Below, in pieces: positions 29,198 through 40,978 of a stretch of 64,000 bases of DNA. The notes beneath the pieces are model-generated. The model saw nothing but the letters and a program-made list of their open reading frames with translations, did not search any database and was not told the DNA's origin. The translations under genes and the position numbers were made by a program. The DNA comes from Pantoea coffeiphila (GTDB lineage: Bacteria; Pseudomonadota; Gammaproteobacteria; Enterobacterales; Enterobacteriaceae). The DNA lies in the NCBI RefSeq assembly GCF_016909495.1, contig NZ_JAFBFW010000005.1, positions 496,001-560,000 of the forward strand. The letters are read 5' to 3'. The first letter of the stretch is position 1, and each line of letters begins with the position of its first letter.

Positions 29198-29992
29198 TTA
29201 GCCTTCGTGCGTCAGAACGGACGGAAGGGTTTCATCTTTACGCAGCGTCATAATTTCGCAGCCGTTTTCCGTTACTACAATAGTGTGTTCATACTGCGCG
29301 GACAAGCTGCGATCTTTGGTTTTTACCGTCCAGCCGTCTTTCATCGTACGAATGCGGTAATCACCGACGTTGACCATCGGTTCAATGGTAAATGCCATGC
29401 CAGCCTGCAGTACTACACCGCCGTCATCGGCATCGTAGTGCAGAACCTGCGGTTCTTCATGGAAGCCTTTACCGATACCGTGGCCGCAGTATTCGCGCAC
29501 CACCGAGAACTGCTCGGCTTCAACAAATTTCTGAATTTCGCGGCCCAGGCTGCGCAGGCGAATGCCCGGCTTAACCATGCGCAGCGCCAGATACAGGCTC
29601 TCCTGGGTGACACGGCACAGGCGTTCGCCCTGAATCGTTGGCTTACCAACAATAAACATCGTAGAGGTGTCACCGTGATACTCATCTTTGATGACGGTAA
29701 CGTCGATATTGACAACGTCGCCATCCTTCAGGATTTTTTCATCGCTTGGGATACCGTGGCACACCACTTCGTTGACCGAAATACATACCGATTTCGGGAA
29801 GCCGTGATAGCCGAGACAGGCGGAAACGGCCTGCTGTTTGTTGACGATGTGATCGTGGCACAGGCGGTCCAGTTCTCCGGTGCTGACGCCGGGTTTAACG
29901 TGAGGTTCGATCATCTCAAGAACTTCGGCTGCGAGGCGACCGGCCACGCGCATTTTTTCGATTTCTTCAGGTGTTTTAATTGAAATTGCCAT
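29198..29992 (-). CDS. map: methionine aminopeptidase type I
   Basis: Removes the initiator methionine from nascent proteins. 264 residues, typical of the bacterial type I enzyme. Visible are GYHGFPKSVCISVNEVVCHGIP (substrate-pocket His), the metal ligands in VVNIDVTVIKDEYHGDTSTMF, GHGIGKGFHEEPQVLHY and MAFTIEPMVN. It is divergent from rpsB; the 368-base gap holds the rpsB promoter and leader. Confidence 0.97.
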   Translation of the reverse strand: MAISIKTPEEIEKMRVAGRLAAEVLEMIEPHVKPGVSTGELDRLCHDHIVNKQQAVSACLGYHGFPKSVCISVNEVVCHGIPSDEKILKDGDVVNIDVTVIKDEYHGDTSTMFIVGKPTIQGERLCRVTQESLYLALRMVKPGIRLRSLGREIQKFVEAEQFSVVREYCGHGIGKGFHEEPQVLHYDADDGGVVLQAGMAFTIEPMVNVGDYRIRTMKDGWTVKTKDRSLSAQYEHTIVVTENGCEIMTLRKDETLPSVLTHEG

Positions 29993-30145
29993 TCATTAAG
30001 TCCGCATTTGTCGTCATTTTCGACAATAATAAAGAAAGTGCTGCAATGGTAACAGCCCGTCCGGACGCTGCCAATTGTCGTTTATGGCGATGCTTGTTCG
30101 CTATTGGTATGGGTGATGCAGCGCAGCGTAAAGCGGCAACAACTA
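29993..30145. other. map upstream region
   Basis: Left part of the 368-base map-rpsB gap. It must contain the map promoter on the minus strand; no element is strong enough to mark. The right part (30146-30360) is covered by the rpsB promoter and leader. Confidence 0.4.
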
Positions 30146-30175
30146 TTGGCGTCAACGGCTGCTTTATGGTATAAA
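30146..30175 (+). promoter_or_regulatory. rpsB promoter
   Basis: TTGGCG (30146-30151) and TATAAA (30170-30175) with an 18-base spacer and a TGG before the -10. The GC-rich discriminator GCGCGCC right after the -10 is what is seen at ppGpp/DksA-controlled ribosomal promoters. Confidence 0.7.
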
Positions 30176-30181
30176 GCGCGC

Positions 30182-31086
<905 letters not shown>

Positions 31087-31133
31087 TAAGGCTTGCTCTT
31101 AACAGAGCCCTTATCAATCAGATGTAAATCTGT

Positions 31134-31162
31134 AAGGGGCCAGAATGGCCCCTTTATTTTTT
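31134..31162 (+). terminator. intergenic (partial) terminator between rpsB and tsf
   Basis: AAGGGGCC (31134-31141), loop agaat, GGCCCCTT (31147-31154), then TATTTTTT. Since tsf is co-transcribed with rpsB in relatives, this probably acts as an attenuating terminator. Confidence 0.8.
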
Positions 31163-31285
31163 CGACTTCGCTTTGCCGTTTGTCACAATCGGCGAGGCAG
31201 AATGTATCTCCCGAGAAATAGACATGTGATGTGGACTTGCCCAATGGCGAGCTGCAGCAGATGCTGACTAACCGAGGATTAGAGA

Positions 31286-32137
31286 ATGGCTGAAATTACC
31301 GCTGCTCTGGTAAAAGAACTGCGCGAGCGTACTGGCGCTGGCATGATGGATTGTAAAAAAGCACTGACCGAAGCGAGCGGCGACATCGAGCTGGCGATCG
31401 AGAACATGCGTAAATCTGGCGCGATCAAAGCCGCTAAGAAAGCAGGCAACGTTGCTGCTGACGGCGTGATCAAAACCAAAATCGTTGGTAACTACAGCGT
31501 GATTCTGGAAGTTAACTGCCAGACCGACTTCGTTGCTAAAGATGCGGGCTTCCAGGCGTTCGCTGATAAAGTGCTGGATGCCGCAGTTGCTGGCAAAATC
31601 ACTGACATCGAAGTGCTGAAAGCACAGTTCGAAGAAGAGCGTGTTGCGCTGGTTGCTAAAATCGGTGAAAACATCAACATTCGTCGCGTATCTTCTCTGG
31701 AAGGCGAAGTGCTGGGTAGCTACCTGCACGGCGCACGTATCGGCGTTCTGATCTCTGCTAAAGGCGCAGACGAAGAGCTGGTTAAGCAGCTGGCAATGCA
31801 CGTTGCAGCAAGCAAGCCAGAATTCGTTAAGCCAGAAGACGTTTCTGCAGAAGTGGTTGAGAAAGAGTACAAGGTTCAGCTGGACATCGCCATGCAGTCC
31901 GGTAAGCCAAAAGAAATCGCAGAGAAAATGGTTGAAGGCCGCATGAAGAAATTCACCGGCGAAGTTTCTCTGACCGGCCAGCCTTTCGTTATCGACCCAA
32001 GCAAAACCGTGGGCCAGGTTCTGAAAGAGCATAACGCTGACGTTGTTAACTTCATCCGCTTTGAAGTGGGCGAAGGTATTGAGAAAGTTGAGTCTGACTT
32101 CGCAGCAGAAGTTGCTGCCATGTCTCAACAGTCTTAA
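31286..32137 (+). CDS. tsf: elongation factor Ts
   Basis: Guanine nucleotide exchange factor for EF-Tu. 283 residues; [27 protein letters not shown] is the family N-terminus, and the TDFVAKD motif that contacts the EF-Tu nucleotide site follows at about residue 80. The core and coiled-coil subdomains are complete. It is followed by a strong terminator, separating it from pyrH. Confidence 0.99.
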   Translation: MAEITAALVKELRERTGAGMMDCKKALTEASGDIELAIENMRKSGAIKAAKKAGNVAADGVIKTKIVGNYSVILEVNCQTDFVAKDAGFQAFADKVLDAAVAGKITDIEVLKAQFEEERVALVAKIGENINIRRVSSLEGEVLGSYLHGARIGVLISAKGADEELVKQLAMHVAASKPEFVKPEDVSAEVVEKEYKVQLDIAMQSGKPKEIAEKMVEGRMKKFTGEVSLTGQPFVIDPSKTVGQVLKEHNADVVNFIRFEVGEGIEKVESDFAAEVAAMSQQS

Positions 32138-32148
32138 TTTCGATAAAG

Positions 32149-32174
32149 GAACCGCCGAACGGCGGTTCTTTTTT
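32149..32174 (+). terminator. terminator after tsf
   Basis: GAACCGCC (32149-32156), loop gaac, GGCGGTTC (32161-32168), then six Ts. Confidence 0.92.
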
Positions 32175-32294
32175 GCCTGCCTCTGGCGCAGCGCAATTTC
32201 AGTCTCATCCCAATAGCATTCTTCTCCTGCTTCCAGGATGATACCGCACAGTTTATACCCCTTTTTTCGATGATTGCTTCCAGGAAAAAACACC

Positions 32295-33020
32295 ATGGCG
32301 ACTAATGCAAAACCCGTATATCAACGTATCCTGCTGAAACTGAGTGGCGAAGCACTGCAAGGTGCAGAAGGCTTTGGTATTGATGCCAGCGTTCTGGATC
32401 GCATGGCTCAGGAAGTGAAAGAGCTGGTTGAACTGGGCATTCAGGTGGGCGTGGTCATCGGTGGGGGGAACCTGTTCCGTGGTGCAGGCCTGGCACAGGC
32501 CGGCATGAACCGCGTAGTAGGCGACCACATGGGGATGCTGGCAACCGTGATGAACGGCCTGGCAATGCGTGATGCACTGCACCGCGCCTATGTAAATGCT
32601 CGCCTGATGTCGGCAATCCCGCTGAACGGCGTTTGCGACAACTACAGCTGGGCAGAAGCGATTAGCCTGCTGCGTAATAACCGCGTGGTGATTTTCTCTG
32701 CCGGTACCGGTAACCCGTTCTTTACCACTGACTCCGCAGCCTGCCTGCGCGGCATCGAAATCGAAGCCGATGTGGTTCTGAAAGCCACTAAAGTGGATGG
32801 CGTTTATTCTGCCGATCCGGTGAAGAATCCGGATGCAACGCTGTATGAACAGCTGACCTATACTGAGGTGCTGGATCAGGAACTGAAAGTGATGGATCTG
32901 GCCGCCTTTACGCTGGCGCGCGATCACCAGCTGCCTATCCGCGTGTTCAATATGAACAAACCTGGCGCACTGCGTCGCGTGGTAATGGGCGAAAAAGAAG
33001 GCACGCTGATTACGCATTAA
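32295..33020 (+). CDS. pyrH: uridylate kinase
   Basis: Phosphorylates UMP to UDP; a hexameric, GTP-activated amino-acid-kinase-fold enzyme peculiar to bacteria. [27 protein letters not shown] and [17 protein letters not shown] mark the nucleotide and UMP sites. The ATG at 32295 gives the usual 241 residues; an in-frame TTG seven codons upstream is not needed. An ERIC element separates it from frr. Confidence 0.98.
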   Translation: MATNAKPVYQRILLKLSGEALQGAEGFGIDASVLDRMAQEVKELVELGIQVGVVIGGGNLFRGAGLAQAGMNRVVGDHMGMLATVMNGLAMRDALHRAYVNARLMSAIPLNGVCDNYSWAEAISLLRNNRVVIFSAGTGNPFFTTDSAACLRGIEIEADVVLKATKVDGVYSADPVKNPDATLYEQLTYTEVLDQELKVMDLAAFTLARDHQLPIRVFNMNKPGALRRVVMGEKEGTLITH

Positions 33021-33081
33021 TATCAGTCTGCATTTAAAATGGTTAAGATAAGGTATATTCTGCCAGTCAGGGTTATCCTTC

Positions 33082-33199
33082 ATACTCTAAATAATTCGAT
33101 CTGCGGCAAAGCCGTGAGTCAGCGGAAGCACCGATAACGGTGTGACCGGGGTGAGGGGTTACAGTAAATGTACCTGCAGCTTGAATTATGACGCGTATA
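33082..33199 (+). repeat. ERIC (enterobacterial repetitive intergenic consensus) element, diverged
   Basis: The left end reads ACTCTAAATAATTCGA and the right end ACCTGCAGCTTGAATTATGACG, which correspond to the known ERIC termini (CCCTAAATAATTCGAGTTGC and CTGCAGCTTGAAGTATGACG), and the middle keeps GTGACCGGGGTGA, like the ERIC core GTGACTGGGGTGA. At about 118 bases it is near full length (about 127) with internal changes. It lies wholly in the pyrH-frr gap and would be transcribed if the two genes are linked. Confidence 0.85.
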
Positions 33200-33266
33200 C
33201 ATATATTTGAACGGCTTCCGGCGCTGCCGGATGCTGGTGGATCAAACAGAATCCAAGGGTTTCAAC

Positions 33267-33824
33267 GTGATTAACGACATCAAGAAAGATGCAGAAGTAC
33301 GCATGGATAAATGCGTAGAAGCATTCAAAAACAACATCAGTAAAATTCGTACCGGCCGCGCATCACCGGCTATTCTCGACGGCATCATGGTCGATTACTA
33401 CGGTTCTGCAACTCCGCTGCGCCAGCTGGCGAGCGTCACAGTAGAAGACTCCCGCACGCTGAAAATCAACGTGTTCGACCGCTCAATCAGCAATGCTGTT
33501 GAAAAAGCGATTATGTCTTCCGACCTCGGTCTGAACCCAATGTCTGCGGGCACCGATATCCGTGTCCCACTGCCAGCGCTGACGGAAGAACGTCGTAAAG
33601 ATTTGATTAAAATTGTTCGCGGTGAAGCAGAGCAGGGCCGTGTGTCCGTGCGTAACGTGCGCCGTGATGCCAACGACAAAGTCAAAGCGTTGCTGAAAGA
33701 CAAAGAAATCAGTGAAGACGATGACCGTCGTTCACAGGAAGACATCCAGAAAATGACCGATGTTGGTATCAAGAAAATTGATGCTGCACTGGCCGAGAAA
33801 GAAGCGGAGCTGATGGAATTCTGA
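33267..33824 (+). CDS. frr: ribosome recycling factor
   Basis: Splits post-termination ribosomes with EF-G. From the GTG at 33267 it is 185 residues, the canonical length, starting [25 protein letters not shown] lies eight bases upstream. An upstream in-frame TTG or ATG would add a non-family extension that runs into the gap. [13 protein letters not shown] and the C-terminal triple-helix segment [19 protein letters not shown] are typical. Followed by a terminator-like hairpin before ispC. Confidence 0.98.
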   Translation: MINDIKKDAEVRMDKCVEAFKNNISKIRTGRASPAILDGIMVDYYGSATPLRQLASVTVEDSRTLKINVFDRSISNAVEKAIMSSDLGLNPMSAGTDIRVPLPALTEERRKDLIKIVRGEAEQGRVSVRNVRRDANDKVKALLKDKEISEDDDRRSQEDIQKMTDVGIKKIDAALAEKEAELMEF

Positions 33825-33842
33825 TTTCATCATGATCCGATG

Positions 33843-33893
33843 AAACGCCGTACAGATCGCCTTTCCTGGGAACGGACGATCTGGCGGCGTTTT
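33843..33893 (+). terminator. terminator-like hairpin after frr
   Basis: Outer arms AAACGCCG (33843-33850) and CGGCGTTT (33885-33892) and inner arms CAGATCG (33853-33859) and CGATCTG (33877-33883) form a long stem with a short T-run. Confidence 0.6.
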
Positions 33894-33973
33894 GCATTTA
33901 CTCATTCCCCCAAAGGGCGGTTTTGCCTTTCCCTGGTTGCCGCCTGTGACGGGTCACTACACAGAGCAGCCTC

Positions 33974-35179
33974 ATGAAGCAATTGACCATTCTCGGTTCG
34001 ACCGGTTCAATCGGCACCAGTACGCTGGCCGTCATTCGTGCTAATCCTCATCTGTTTTCCGTCAGGGCACTGGTTGCCGGGCGTAATGTTGAACTGATGG
34101 TTGAGCAGTGCCTGGAATTTCGCCCCACTTATGCCGCGATGTCGGATGAGCAGGCAGCGATAGAACTGCGCCTGCGCCTGCAGAGCCTGAACGTGAAGAC
34201 GGAAGTGCTGAGCGGCGAGCAGGCGGCCTGCGATCTGGCCTCGCTCGATGATGTCGATCAGGTGATGGCAGCGATTGTCGGCGCGGCGGGTTTACTACCG
34301 ACTCTGGCGGCCATTCGCGCCGGTAAGCAGGTGCTGCTGGCAAATAAAGAAGCGTTGGTGACCTGCGGACGTCTGTTCCTTGATGCTGTCAGCGCGTCAA
34401 AAGCTCAGCTTTTACCCATTGATAGTGAACACAATGCGATTTTTCAGAGTTTGCCTGCTTCCTTACAGCAGCAGTTAGGGTACGCTTCTCTCGAGGAAAA
34501 TGGCATTGATAGCATTATCCTCACGGGGTCAGGTGGCCCCTTCCGCGATACACCGTTGGCCGAGCTTCGCCACGTGACGCCAGATCAGGCGTGTGCGCAT
34601 CCGAACTGGTCAATGGGAAGAAAAATCTCCGTTGATTCGGCCACCATGATGAACAAAGGCCTGGAATATATTGAAGCCCGCTGGTTGTTTAACGCCACGG
34701 ATGCGCAGATGGAAGTCATTCTGCATCCGCAGTCTGTTATCCACTCGATGGTTCGCTACCGTGACGGCAGCGTGATTGCGCAGCTGGGGTCACCGGATAT
34801 GCGTACGCCAATTGCCCATGCGATGGCGTGGCCGGAGCGCGTTAACTCAGGTGCTCCGCCGCTGGATTTCACCCGCATGAAGGCACTCACTTTTGCGGAG
34901 CCGGACTACGCGCGTTATCCGTGCCTGAAGCTGGCAATCGATGCGAGTCTTGCCGGACAGGCGGCGACTACCGCGTTGAATGCGGCCAATGAGATCGCCG
35001 TTGCGGCGTTTCTGGCATCGCAAATCCGCTTTACCGATATTGCAGCACTCAATGTTGCGGTACTGGAAAAACTGTCCAGCCAGGAGCCGCAGAGCGTAGA
35101 GGCGGTGCTCGCTATCGATCGCGAAGCGCGTGCTTTGGCGACGTCCCTGGTACCTCGTTTTTCTGCTCCCTCGGCGTAA
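33974..35179 (+). CDS. ispC: 1-deoxy-D-xylulose 5-phosphate reductoisomerase
   Basis: Second step of the MEP isoprenoid pathway (also called dxr): rearranges and reduces DXP to MEP with NADPH. The NADPH-binding [11 protein letters not shown] is at the N-terminus, the metal and substrate site is [13 protein letters not shown], and SGGPFRDTP and [18 protein letters not shown] follow. 401 residues, about the family length. It starts the envelope-precursor cluster ispC-uppS-cdsA-rseP-bamA. Confidence 0.98.
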   Translation: MKQLTILGSTGSIGTSTLAVIRANPHLFSVRALVAGRNVELMVEQCLEFRPTYAAMSDEQAAIELRLRLQSLNVKTEVLSGEQAACDLASLDDVDQVMAAIVGAAGLLPTLAAIRAGKQVLLANKEALVTCGRLFLDAVSASKAQLLPIDSEHNAIFQSLPASLQQQLGYASLEENGIDSIILTGSGGPFRDTPLAELRHVTPDQACAHPNWSMGRKISVDSATMMNKGLEYIEARWLFNATDAQMEVILHPQSVIHSMVRYRDGSVIAQLGSPDMRTPIAHAMAWPERVNSGAPPLDFTRMKALTFAEPDYARYPCLKLAIDASLAGQAATTALNAANEIAVAAFLASQIRFTDIAALNVAVLEKLSSQEPQSVEAVLAIDREARALATSLVPRFSAPSA

Positions 35180-35358
35180 CGCGATTTCGCGCGTCGCCAT
35201 TTGTGGGCACCGGGAGGAGATGATATAGTCTCCGCCCACCGAACAGAGGTACTACGTGATAAAGCGGATGAGCTAACCCTTTTTGCACGAATTTTGTGCT
35301 GTGCGGGTGAAATATTCCAAAGCCGTTGTATTTCTGAACAAGGAAATCATTACGCGTT

Positions 35359-36111
35359 ATGTCGTCCGAAAATTTATTACAAAGCGATGACCAGACGGGG
35401 CTGAAGCCTCGCCATGTGGCCATCATTATGGATGGCAATGGCCGCTGGGCTAAAAACCAGGGTAAGCTGCGCATTTCCGGCCATAAAGCGGGAGTTAAAT
35501 CCGTGCGCCGCGCCGTCAGTTTCGCCGTCAGCAATAAGCTGGACGCGCTGACGCTGTATGCCTTCAGCAGCGAAAACTGGAATCGTCCGCAGCAGGAAGT
35601 TCTGGCTTTGATGGAGCTGTTTGTCTGGGCACTCGACAGCGAAGTAAAAAGTCTCCATAAGCATAACGTCAGACTGAGAATTATCGGTGACATCAGCCGC
35701 TTTAATTCCCGTTTGCAGGAACGTATTCGCCGCGCTGAGGAACTTACTCAACAAAATAATGGACTAACGCTCAACATAGCCGCGAATTATGGCGGTCGTT
35801 GGGATATTATCCACGGTGTCAGAAAATTGGCCGAGCAGGTCCAGGAAGGTCTTCTTCGCCCCGATCAGATTGGGGAAGAGACGCTGGAACCCTATCTTTG
35901 CCTCAATGAACTGGCCCCTGTGGATTTAGTAATAAGGACTGGGGGAGAGCATCGCATCAGTAACTTCCTGCTGTGGCAAGTCGCCTACGCAGAGTTCTGG
36001 TTTACTGATACTCTCTGGCCTGATTTTGATGAACAAGTTTTTGAAGGTGCACTGAATGCGTTTGCACAACGAGAGCGCCGATTTGGCGGCGCAGCACCCG
36101 GCAGCGTATAG
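35359..36111 (+). CDS. uppS: undecaprenyl diphosphate synthase
   Basis: Cis-prenyltransferase (ispU) making C55-PP, the lipid carrier for peptidoglycan and O-antigen. HVAIIMDGNGRWAKNQGK (catalytic Asp), TLYAFSSENWNRP and the C-terminal DLVIRTGGEHRISNFLLWQ are diagnostic. 250 residues. A gap of about 180 bases separates it from ispC; cdsA follows within 20 bases, so the two are co-transcribed. Confidence 0.98.
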   Translation: MSSENLLQSDDQTGLKPRHVAIIMDGNGRWAKNQGKLRISGHKAGVKSVRRAVSFAVSNKLDALTLYAFSSENWNRPQQEVLALMELFVWALDSEVKSLHKHNVRLRIIGDISRFNSRLQERIRRAEELTQQNNGLTLNIAANYGGRWDIIHGVRKLAEQVQEGLLRPDQIGEETLEPYLCLNELAPVDLVIRTGGEHRISNFLLWQVAYAEFWFTDTLWPDFDEQVFEGALNAFAQRERRFGGAAPGSV

Positions 36112-36129
36112 GCGCACTGGGGGTAATCT

Positions 36130-36987
36130 TTGCTAAAGTCTCGCCTGATTACCGCATTTATTTTAATTCCGATTGTGATTGCAGCGCTGTTTCTGCTGCC
36201 ACCGTTAGGATTTGAGATCGTCATTTTAGTGATTAGCATGCTGGCTGCCTGGGAATGGGGGCAGTTCTCCGGCTTCGCTTCGCGTTCGCAGCGGATCTGG
36301 CTGGCGCTGCTTTGCGGCTTGCTGCTGGCATTTATGCTCATCACTCTCCCGGCTTATCAACATTTGGTTCAGCTGCCTCAGGTTAGCGGTGCACTCTGGC
36401 TTGCTTTAGGCTGGTGGATTGCGGCGCTGCTGCTGGTGCTGTTCTACCCGGGCTCCGCAGCGCTTTGGCGGACGTCAAAGCCGCTAAGACTGATATTTGG
36501 TTTGCTCACGATAGTACCGTTTTTCTGGGGCATGCTGGCACTACGCCAGTATCATTACGAAGCTGACCACTTCGCCGGTGCCTGGTGGCTACTGTACGTG
36601 ATGCTGCTGGTATGGGGCGCCGATTCCGGTGCCTATATGTTTGGCAAACTGTTTGGCAAACATAAGCTGGCACCGAAAGTTTCTCCGGGTAAAACCTGGG
36701 AAGGTTTTATCGGTGGGCTGGTCACTTCTGCGCTGCTCTCGTGGTTGTTCAGCGCGTTTGCTCCACTTGAGGTTTCGTTAGGTACGCTGTTGGTTTGCTC
36801 TATTGCGGCCGCACTGGCCTCGGTGCTGGGCGATTTGACCGAGAGCATGTTCAAGCGTGAAGCGGGCATCAAGGACAGCGGTAATCTTATTCCTGGCCAC
36901 GGTGGCATCCTCGATCGTATTGATAGTCTGACCGCGGCGGTTCCCGTTTTTGCCTGTCTTTTACTGCTGGTGTTTGGGACTCTGTAG
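36130..36987 (+). CDS. cdsA: phosphatidate cytidylyltransferase
   Basis: Inner-membrane enzyme forming CDP-diacylglycerol, the branch point of phospholipid synthesis. 285 residues with about eight membrane segments; the family signature near the C-terminus is SVLGDLTESMFKREAGIKDSG with LIPGHGGILDRID. It starts with TTG at 36130 (MLKSRLITAF); a purine-rich GGGGGT precedes it. rseP follows nine bases after the stop. Confidence 0.97.
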   Translation: MLKSRLITAFILIPIVIAALFLLPPLGFEIVILVISMLAAWEWGQFSGFASRSQRIWLALLCGLLLAFMLITLPAYQHLVQLPQVSGALWLALGWWIAALLLVLFYPGSAALWRTSKPLRLIFGLLTIVPFFWGMLALRQYHYEADHFAGAWWLLYVMLLVWGADSGAYMFGKLFGKHKLAPKVSPGKTWEGFIGGLVTSALLSWLFSAFAPLEVSLGTLLVCSIAAALASVLGDLTESMFKREAGIKDSGNLIPGHGGILDRIDSLTAAVPVFACLLLLVFGTL

Positions 36988-36996
36988 GGAAACATT

Positions 36997-38346
36997 ATGC
37001 TGAGCGTACTCTGGAGTCTTGCTGCTTTTATCGTTGCGCTGGGGATTTTAATCACCGTGCATGAGTTTGGTCACTTTTGGGTGGCCCGCCGCTGTGGCGT
37101 CAAAGTCGAACGTTTCTCGGTCGGTTTTGGTAAGGCCCTGTGGCGTCGTCGTGATAAGCAGGGAACAGAGTACGTTATCGCCCTGATCCCACTCGGCGGC
37201 TACGTCAAGATGCTCGATGAGCGTGTTGAGAGCGTGCCGCCGGAGCTTCGCCATCAATCCTTCAACAATAAAACCGTTCTCCAGCGCGCAGCTATTATTG
37301 GCGCCGGGCCAATGGCCAACTTCATCTTTGCTATCATTGCCTACTGGCTGGTATTTATCATCGGGGTTCCCGGTGTTCGACCGGTTATTGGTGAAATAAC
37401 CAGCAATTCGCCTGCTGCAATCGCGCAAATTACCCCAGGCATGGAACTTAAAGCCGTTGACGGTATCGAAACGCCTGATTGGGATGCTGTGCGTATGGCA
37501 CTCGTTGCGAAGATTGGTGATGAAAGTACCACCGTCAGCGTAGCGCCGTTCGGTAGCGATCGGACAAGTGACAAACGCATCGATCTGCGCAACTGGCAGT
37601 TCGAACCCGATAAGCAAGATCCGGTTGTGGCCCTGGGTATTCAGCCCCGTGGACCACAGATAGAAACGACACTGGCGCAGGTGCAGAAGAATTCCGCGGC
37701 AAGTAAGGCGGGTTTGCAAGCGGGCGACAGGATCGTTAAAGTCAGTGGTCAGCCGCTGGACCAGTGGCAGGATTTTGTGACGACAGTGCGTGATAATCCG
37801 GGAACGGCGATTGCACTGCAGGTTGAACGTCAGGGTGGCACGGTTGATTTAACGCTGACCCCGGACATCAATCCGCGTAATAAGGCAGAAGGGTTTGCCG
37901 GGGTAGTCCCGCGGGTTATTCCACTGCCCGATGAGTACAGAACGGTACGACAGTATGGACCGTTTGCCGCTATCGGTGAGGCCAGTGCAAAAACCTGGCA
38001 GCTGATGAAGTTAACGGTAAGCATGCTGGGTAAACTGATTGTCGGTGATGTGAAACTGAACAATCTCAGCGGGCCGATTTCTATCGCCCAAGGGGCTGGG
38101 ATGTCAGCGGAGTATGGCTTGATTTATTATCTGATGTTCCTCGCTCTGATTAGCGTGAACCTTGGCATAATCAACCTGTTCCCACTGCCGGTGTTAGATG
38201 GTGGACATCTGTTGTTCCTGGCGATCGAAAAGATCAAAGGGAAGCCGGTGTCCGAGCGAGTTCAGGACTTCAGTTATCGTATCGGCTCTATTTTGCTGGT
38301 GCTGTTAATGGGGCTTGCACTATTCAATGATTTCTCGCGCCTCTAG
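36997..38346 (+). CDS. rseP: sigma-E regulatory site-2 protease RseP
   Basis: Inner-membrane zinc metalloprotease that cuts RseA within the membrane to release sigma-E, and clears signal peptides. The HExxH motif is in [14 protein letters not shown] (about residue 22), the third ligand region is [11 protein letters not shown] near residue 400, and two periplasmic PDZ domains lie between ([15 protein letters not shown] and [11 protein letters not shown]). 449 residues, matching E. coli. Upstream of bamA by about 100 bases. Confidence 0.98.
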   Translation: MLSVLWSLAAFIVALGILITVHEFGHFWVARRCGVKVERFSVGFGKALWRRRDKQGTEYVIALIPLGGYVKMLDERVESVPPELRHQSFNNKTVLQRAAIIGAGPMANFIFAIIAYWLVFIIGVPGVRPVIGEITSNSPAAIAQITPGMELKAVDGIETPDWDAVRMALVAKIGDESTTVSVAPFGSDRTSDKRIDLRNWQFEPDKQDPVVALGIQPRGPQIETTLAQVQKNSAASKAGLQAGDRIVKVSGQPLDQWQDFVTTVRDNPGTAIALQVERQGGTVDLTLTPDINPRNKAEGFAGVVPRVIPLPDEYRTVRQYGPFAAIGEASAKTWQLMKLTVSMLGKLIVGDVKLNNLSGPISIAQGAGMSAEYGLIYYLMFLALISVNLGIINLFPLPVLDGGHLLFLAIEKIKGKPVSERVQDFSYRIGSILLVLLMGLALFNDFSRL

Positions 38347-38442
38347 GAGCTCAGGAATTAGCCAGCGAAGGTCACAACAGGCCGGCGTGAGCTGAAATCC
38401 CCTTAAGCGATGAGAACCAGTTAGGAAGAATGCATAACAACG

Positions 38443-40854
38443 ATGGCGATGAAAAAGTTGCTCATAGCGTCGCTGCTGCTTAGCAGCGCTACCGTATACG
38501 GTGCAGACGGATTCGTAGTGAAGGATATTCATTTCGAAGGCCTGCAGCGAGTCGCCGTCGGTGCGGCATTGCTCAGTATGCCAGTCCGCGTGGGAGACAC
38601 TGTCTCCGATGAAGATCTCAGTAATACTATCCGCGCACTTTTTGCGACCGGGAATTTTGAAGACGTTCAGGTCCTGCGCGACGGCAACACGCTGATTGTT
38701 CAGGTTAAAGAGCGTCCGACGATTGCCAGCATCACTTTCTCCGGCAATAAAGCGGTGAAAGAGGACATGCTGAAGCAAAACCTCGAAGCTTCAGGCGTGC
38801 GTGTGGGTGAAGCACTGGATCGCACCACCATCTCCTCGATTGAAAAAGGACTGGAAGACTTCTACTACAGCGTCGGTAAATACAGTGCCAGCGTTAAAGC
38901 AGTGGTAACCCCGCTGCCGCGCAACCGTGTTGACCTGAAGCTGGTGTTTACCGAAGGTGTTTCTGCACAGATTCAGCAGATCAACATCGTGGGTAACAAA
39001 GCCTTCAGCTCTGAAGAGCTGATCTCCCGCTTCCAGCTGCGTGACGAAGTGCCGTGGTGGAACGTGGTGGGCGATCGTAAATACCAGAAACAGAAACTGG
39101 CCGGTGACCTTGAGACGCTGCGCAGCTTCTATCTGGATCGCGGCTATGCTCGTTTCAACATCGATTCCACCCAGGTTAGCCTGACGCCGGATAAAAAAGG
39201 CATCTACATTACCGTTAACATCACCGAAGGCGATCAGTACAAGCTTTCTGGCGTGACGGTAAGCGGTAACCTGGCCGGGCACTCTGCCGAGATCGAAGGG
39301 CTGACTAAAATCACCCCGGGTGAACTCTACAACGGCGCGAAAGTGACCCGCATGGAAGACGATATCAAGAAGCTTCTGGGGCGCTATGGCTATGCCTACC
39401 CGCGCGTTCAGACTCAGCCTGAAATCGATGACAGCAATAAAACCGTTAAGCTGCATGTGAATGTCGATGCGGGCAACCGTTACTATGTGCGTAAAGTGCG
39501 CTTCGAAGGTAACGATACCTCGAAAGATTCCGTACTGCGTCGTGAAATGCGTCAGATGGAAGGCGCATGGCTGGGTAGCGATCTGGTTGAGCAGGGCAAA
39601 GAGCGTTTAAATCGCCTTGGCTACTTCGAAACCGTAGATACCGACACGCAGCGCGTTCCTGGCTCACCTGATCAGGTAGACGTCGTCTACAAGGTCAAAG
39701 AACGCAACACCGGTACGCTGAACTTTGGTATCGGTTACGGTACTGAAAGCGGTGTCAGCTTCCAGGTGGGTGTGACCCAGGATAACTGGCTGGGTACGGG
39801 TAATACCGTCGGTATTAGCGGAACCAAAAATGACTATCAGACCTATGCTGAATTCTCACTGACCGACCCGTACTTTACGGTCGACGGTGTCAGCCTGGGC
39901 GGCCGTCTGTTCTATAACGACTTTAAAGCCGACGATGCCGACCTGTCCGACTATACCAACAAGAGCTATGGTTTAGACGGCACGCTGGGCTTCCCGGTGA
40001 ACGAAAACAACACCCTGCGCGTGGGTCTTGGCTATGTGCATAACAGCCTGTCAAACATGCAGCCGCAGGTCACCATGTGGCGCTATCTGCGTTCCGTAGG
40101 GAAAAACCCGACGCTTGATGGCGATGAAGACTACTCGGCGGATGACTTCACCTTCAACTACGGTTGGACGTACAACACGCTGGACCGCGGTTTCTTCCCG
40201 ACAGCCGGTAACCGTACTAACCTGAATGGTAAAATCACTATTCCTGGTTCAGACAACGCCTTCTACAAAGCGACGCTGGATACGCAGCAGTATCTGCCGC
40301 TAAACCAGGACCGCACCTGGGTGATGTTAGGCCGTGGTCGTGTAGGCTATGGTGATGGTCTGAGCGGCAAAGAACTGCCGTTCTACGAGAACTTCTATGC
40401 CGGTGGTTCAAGCACCGTGCGTGGCTTCCGTTCTAATAACATTGGTCCGAAAGCGTCATACCTGAACAACGGTTCTTCAGACTGTTCCGGCACTGATGTG
40501 AACAAAGTTTGTAATTCAGACGATGCGATCGGTGGTAACGCTATGGCTGTCGCCAGCCTTGAGCTGATTACGCCAACGCCATTTATCAGTGAGAAGTACT
40601 CTAACTCGGTACGTACGTCACTGTTTGTGGATGCGGGTACGGTCTGGGATACTAAGTGGGAAAACACCGCCGAAACGCGTGCGGCTGGTATTCCTGACTA
40701 TAGCGATCCAAGCAACATTCGTATGTCTGCCGGCTTAGCGTTGCAGTGGATGTCACCTTTAGGTCCTCTGGTGTTCTCCTACGCTCAGCCGTTTAAAAAG
40801 TATGATGGAGATAAAGCCGAACAGTTCCAGTTTAACATTGGTAAAACCTGGTAA
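38443..40854 (+). CDS. bamA: outer membrane protein assembly factor BamA
   Basis: The Omp85 insertase that folds outer-membrane beta-barrels. Signal peptide [20 protein letters not shown], five POTRA domains (about residues 22-420), then the 16-strand barrel ending FNIGKTW. The VRGF motif of loop 6 is conserved ([12 protein letters not shown]), with the loop's Cys pair (DCSG...KVCNSDD). 803 residues, slightly shorter than E. coli because of shorter extracellular loops. It is followed by skp, its periplasmic partner. Confidence 0.99.
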   Translation: MAMKKLLIASLLLSSATVYGADGFVVKDIHFEGLQRVAVGAALLSMPVRVGDTVSDEDLSNTIRALFATGNFEDVQVLRDGNTLIVQVKERPTIASITFSGNKAVKEDMLKQNLEASGVRVGEALDRTTISSIEKGLEDFYYSVGKYSASVKAVVTPLPRNRVDLKLVFTEGVSAQIQQINIVGNKAFSSEELISRFQLRDEVPWWNVVGDRKYQKQKLAGDLETLRSFYLDRGYARFNIDSTQVSLTPDKKGIYITVNITEGDQYKLSGVTVSGNLAGHSAEIEGLTKITPGELYNGAKVTRMEDDIKKLLGRYGYAYPRVQTQPEIDDSNKTVKLHVNVDAGNRYYVRKVRFEGNDTSKDSVLRREMRQMEGAWLGSDLVEQGKERLNRLGYFETVDTDTQRVPGSPDQVDVVYKVKERNTGTLNFGIGYGTESGVSFQVGVTQDNWLGTGNTVGISGTKNDYQTYAEFSLTDPYFTVDGVSLGGRLFYNDFKADDADLSDYTNKSYGLDGTLGFPVNENNTLRVGLGYVHNSLSNMQPQVTMWRYLRSVGKNPTLDGDEDYSADDFTFNYGWTYNTLDRGFFPTAGNRTNLNGKITIPGSDNAFYKATLDTQQYLPLNQDRTWVMLGRGRVGYGDGLSGKELPFYENFYAGGSSTVRGFRSNNIGPKASYLNNGSSDCSGTDVNKVCNSDDAIGGNAMAVASLELITPTPFISEKYSNSVRTSLFVDAGTVWDTKWENTAETRAAGIPDYSDPSNIRMSAGLALQWMSPLGPLVFSYAQPFKKYDGDKAEQFQFNIGKTW

Positions 40855-40903
40855 TTCGGTGTAGCAAGGAAGTACGCAAAAGAGTATCGCGCAGTTAAGT
40901 TGA

Positions 40904-40923
40904 TGGCCTGCTTAAGCAGGCCA
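40904..40923 (+). repeat. 20-base perfect palindrome between bamA and skp
   Basis: The sequence TGGCCTGCTTAAGCAGGCCA is its own reverse complement. No T-run follows. It can form a hairpin in the bamA-skp message or serve as a dyad-binding site. Confidence 0.7.
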
Positions 40924-40978
40924 CACAATGCGCAACACATGTGTCCATGACACAAACGTTGATGGTAAGGAGTTTATA

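Noticed and set aside
31268-32296. A 342-codon open frame on the minus strand opposite tsf
   Set aside because: It arises from the strong codon bias of tsf on the other strand; no ribosome site, domain or conservation signal supports it.
37443-37471. GGAACTT inside rseP as a sigma-E promoter
   Set aside because: No matching -10 at the right distance, and it lies inside a coding region.
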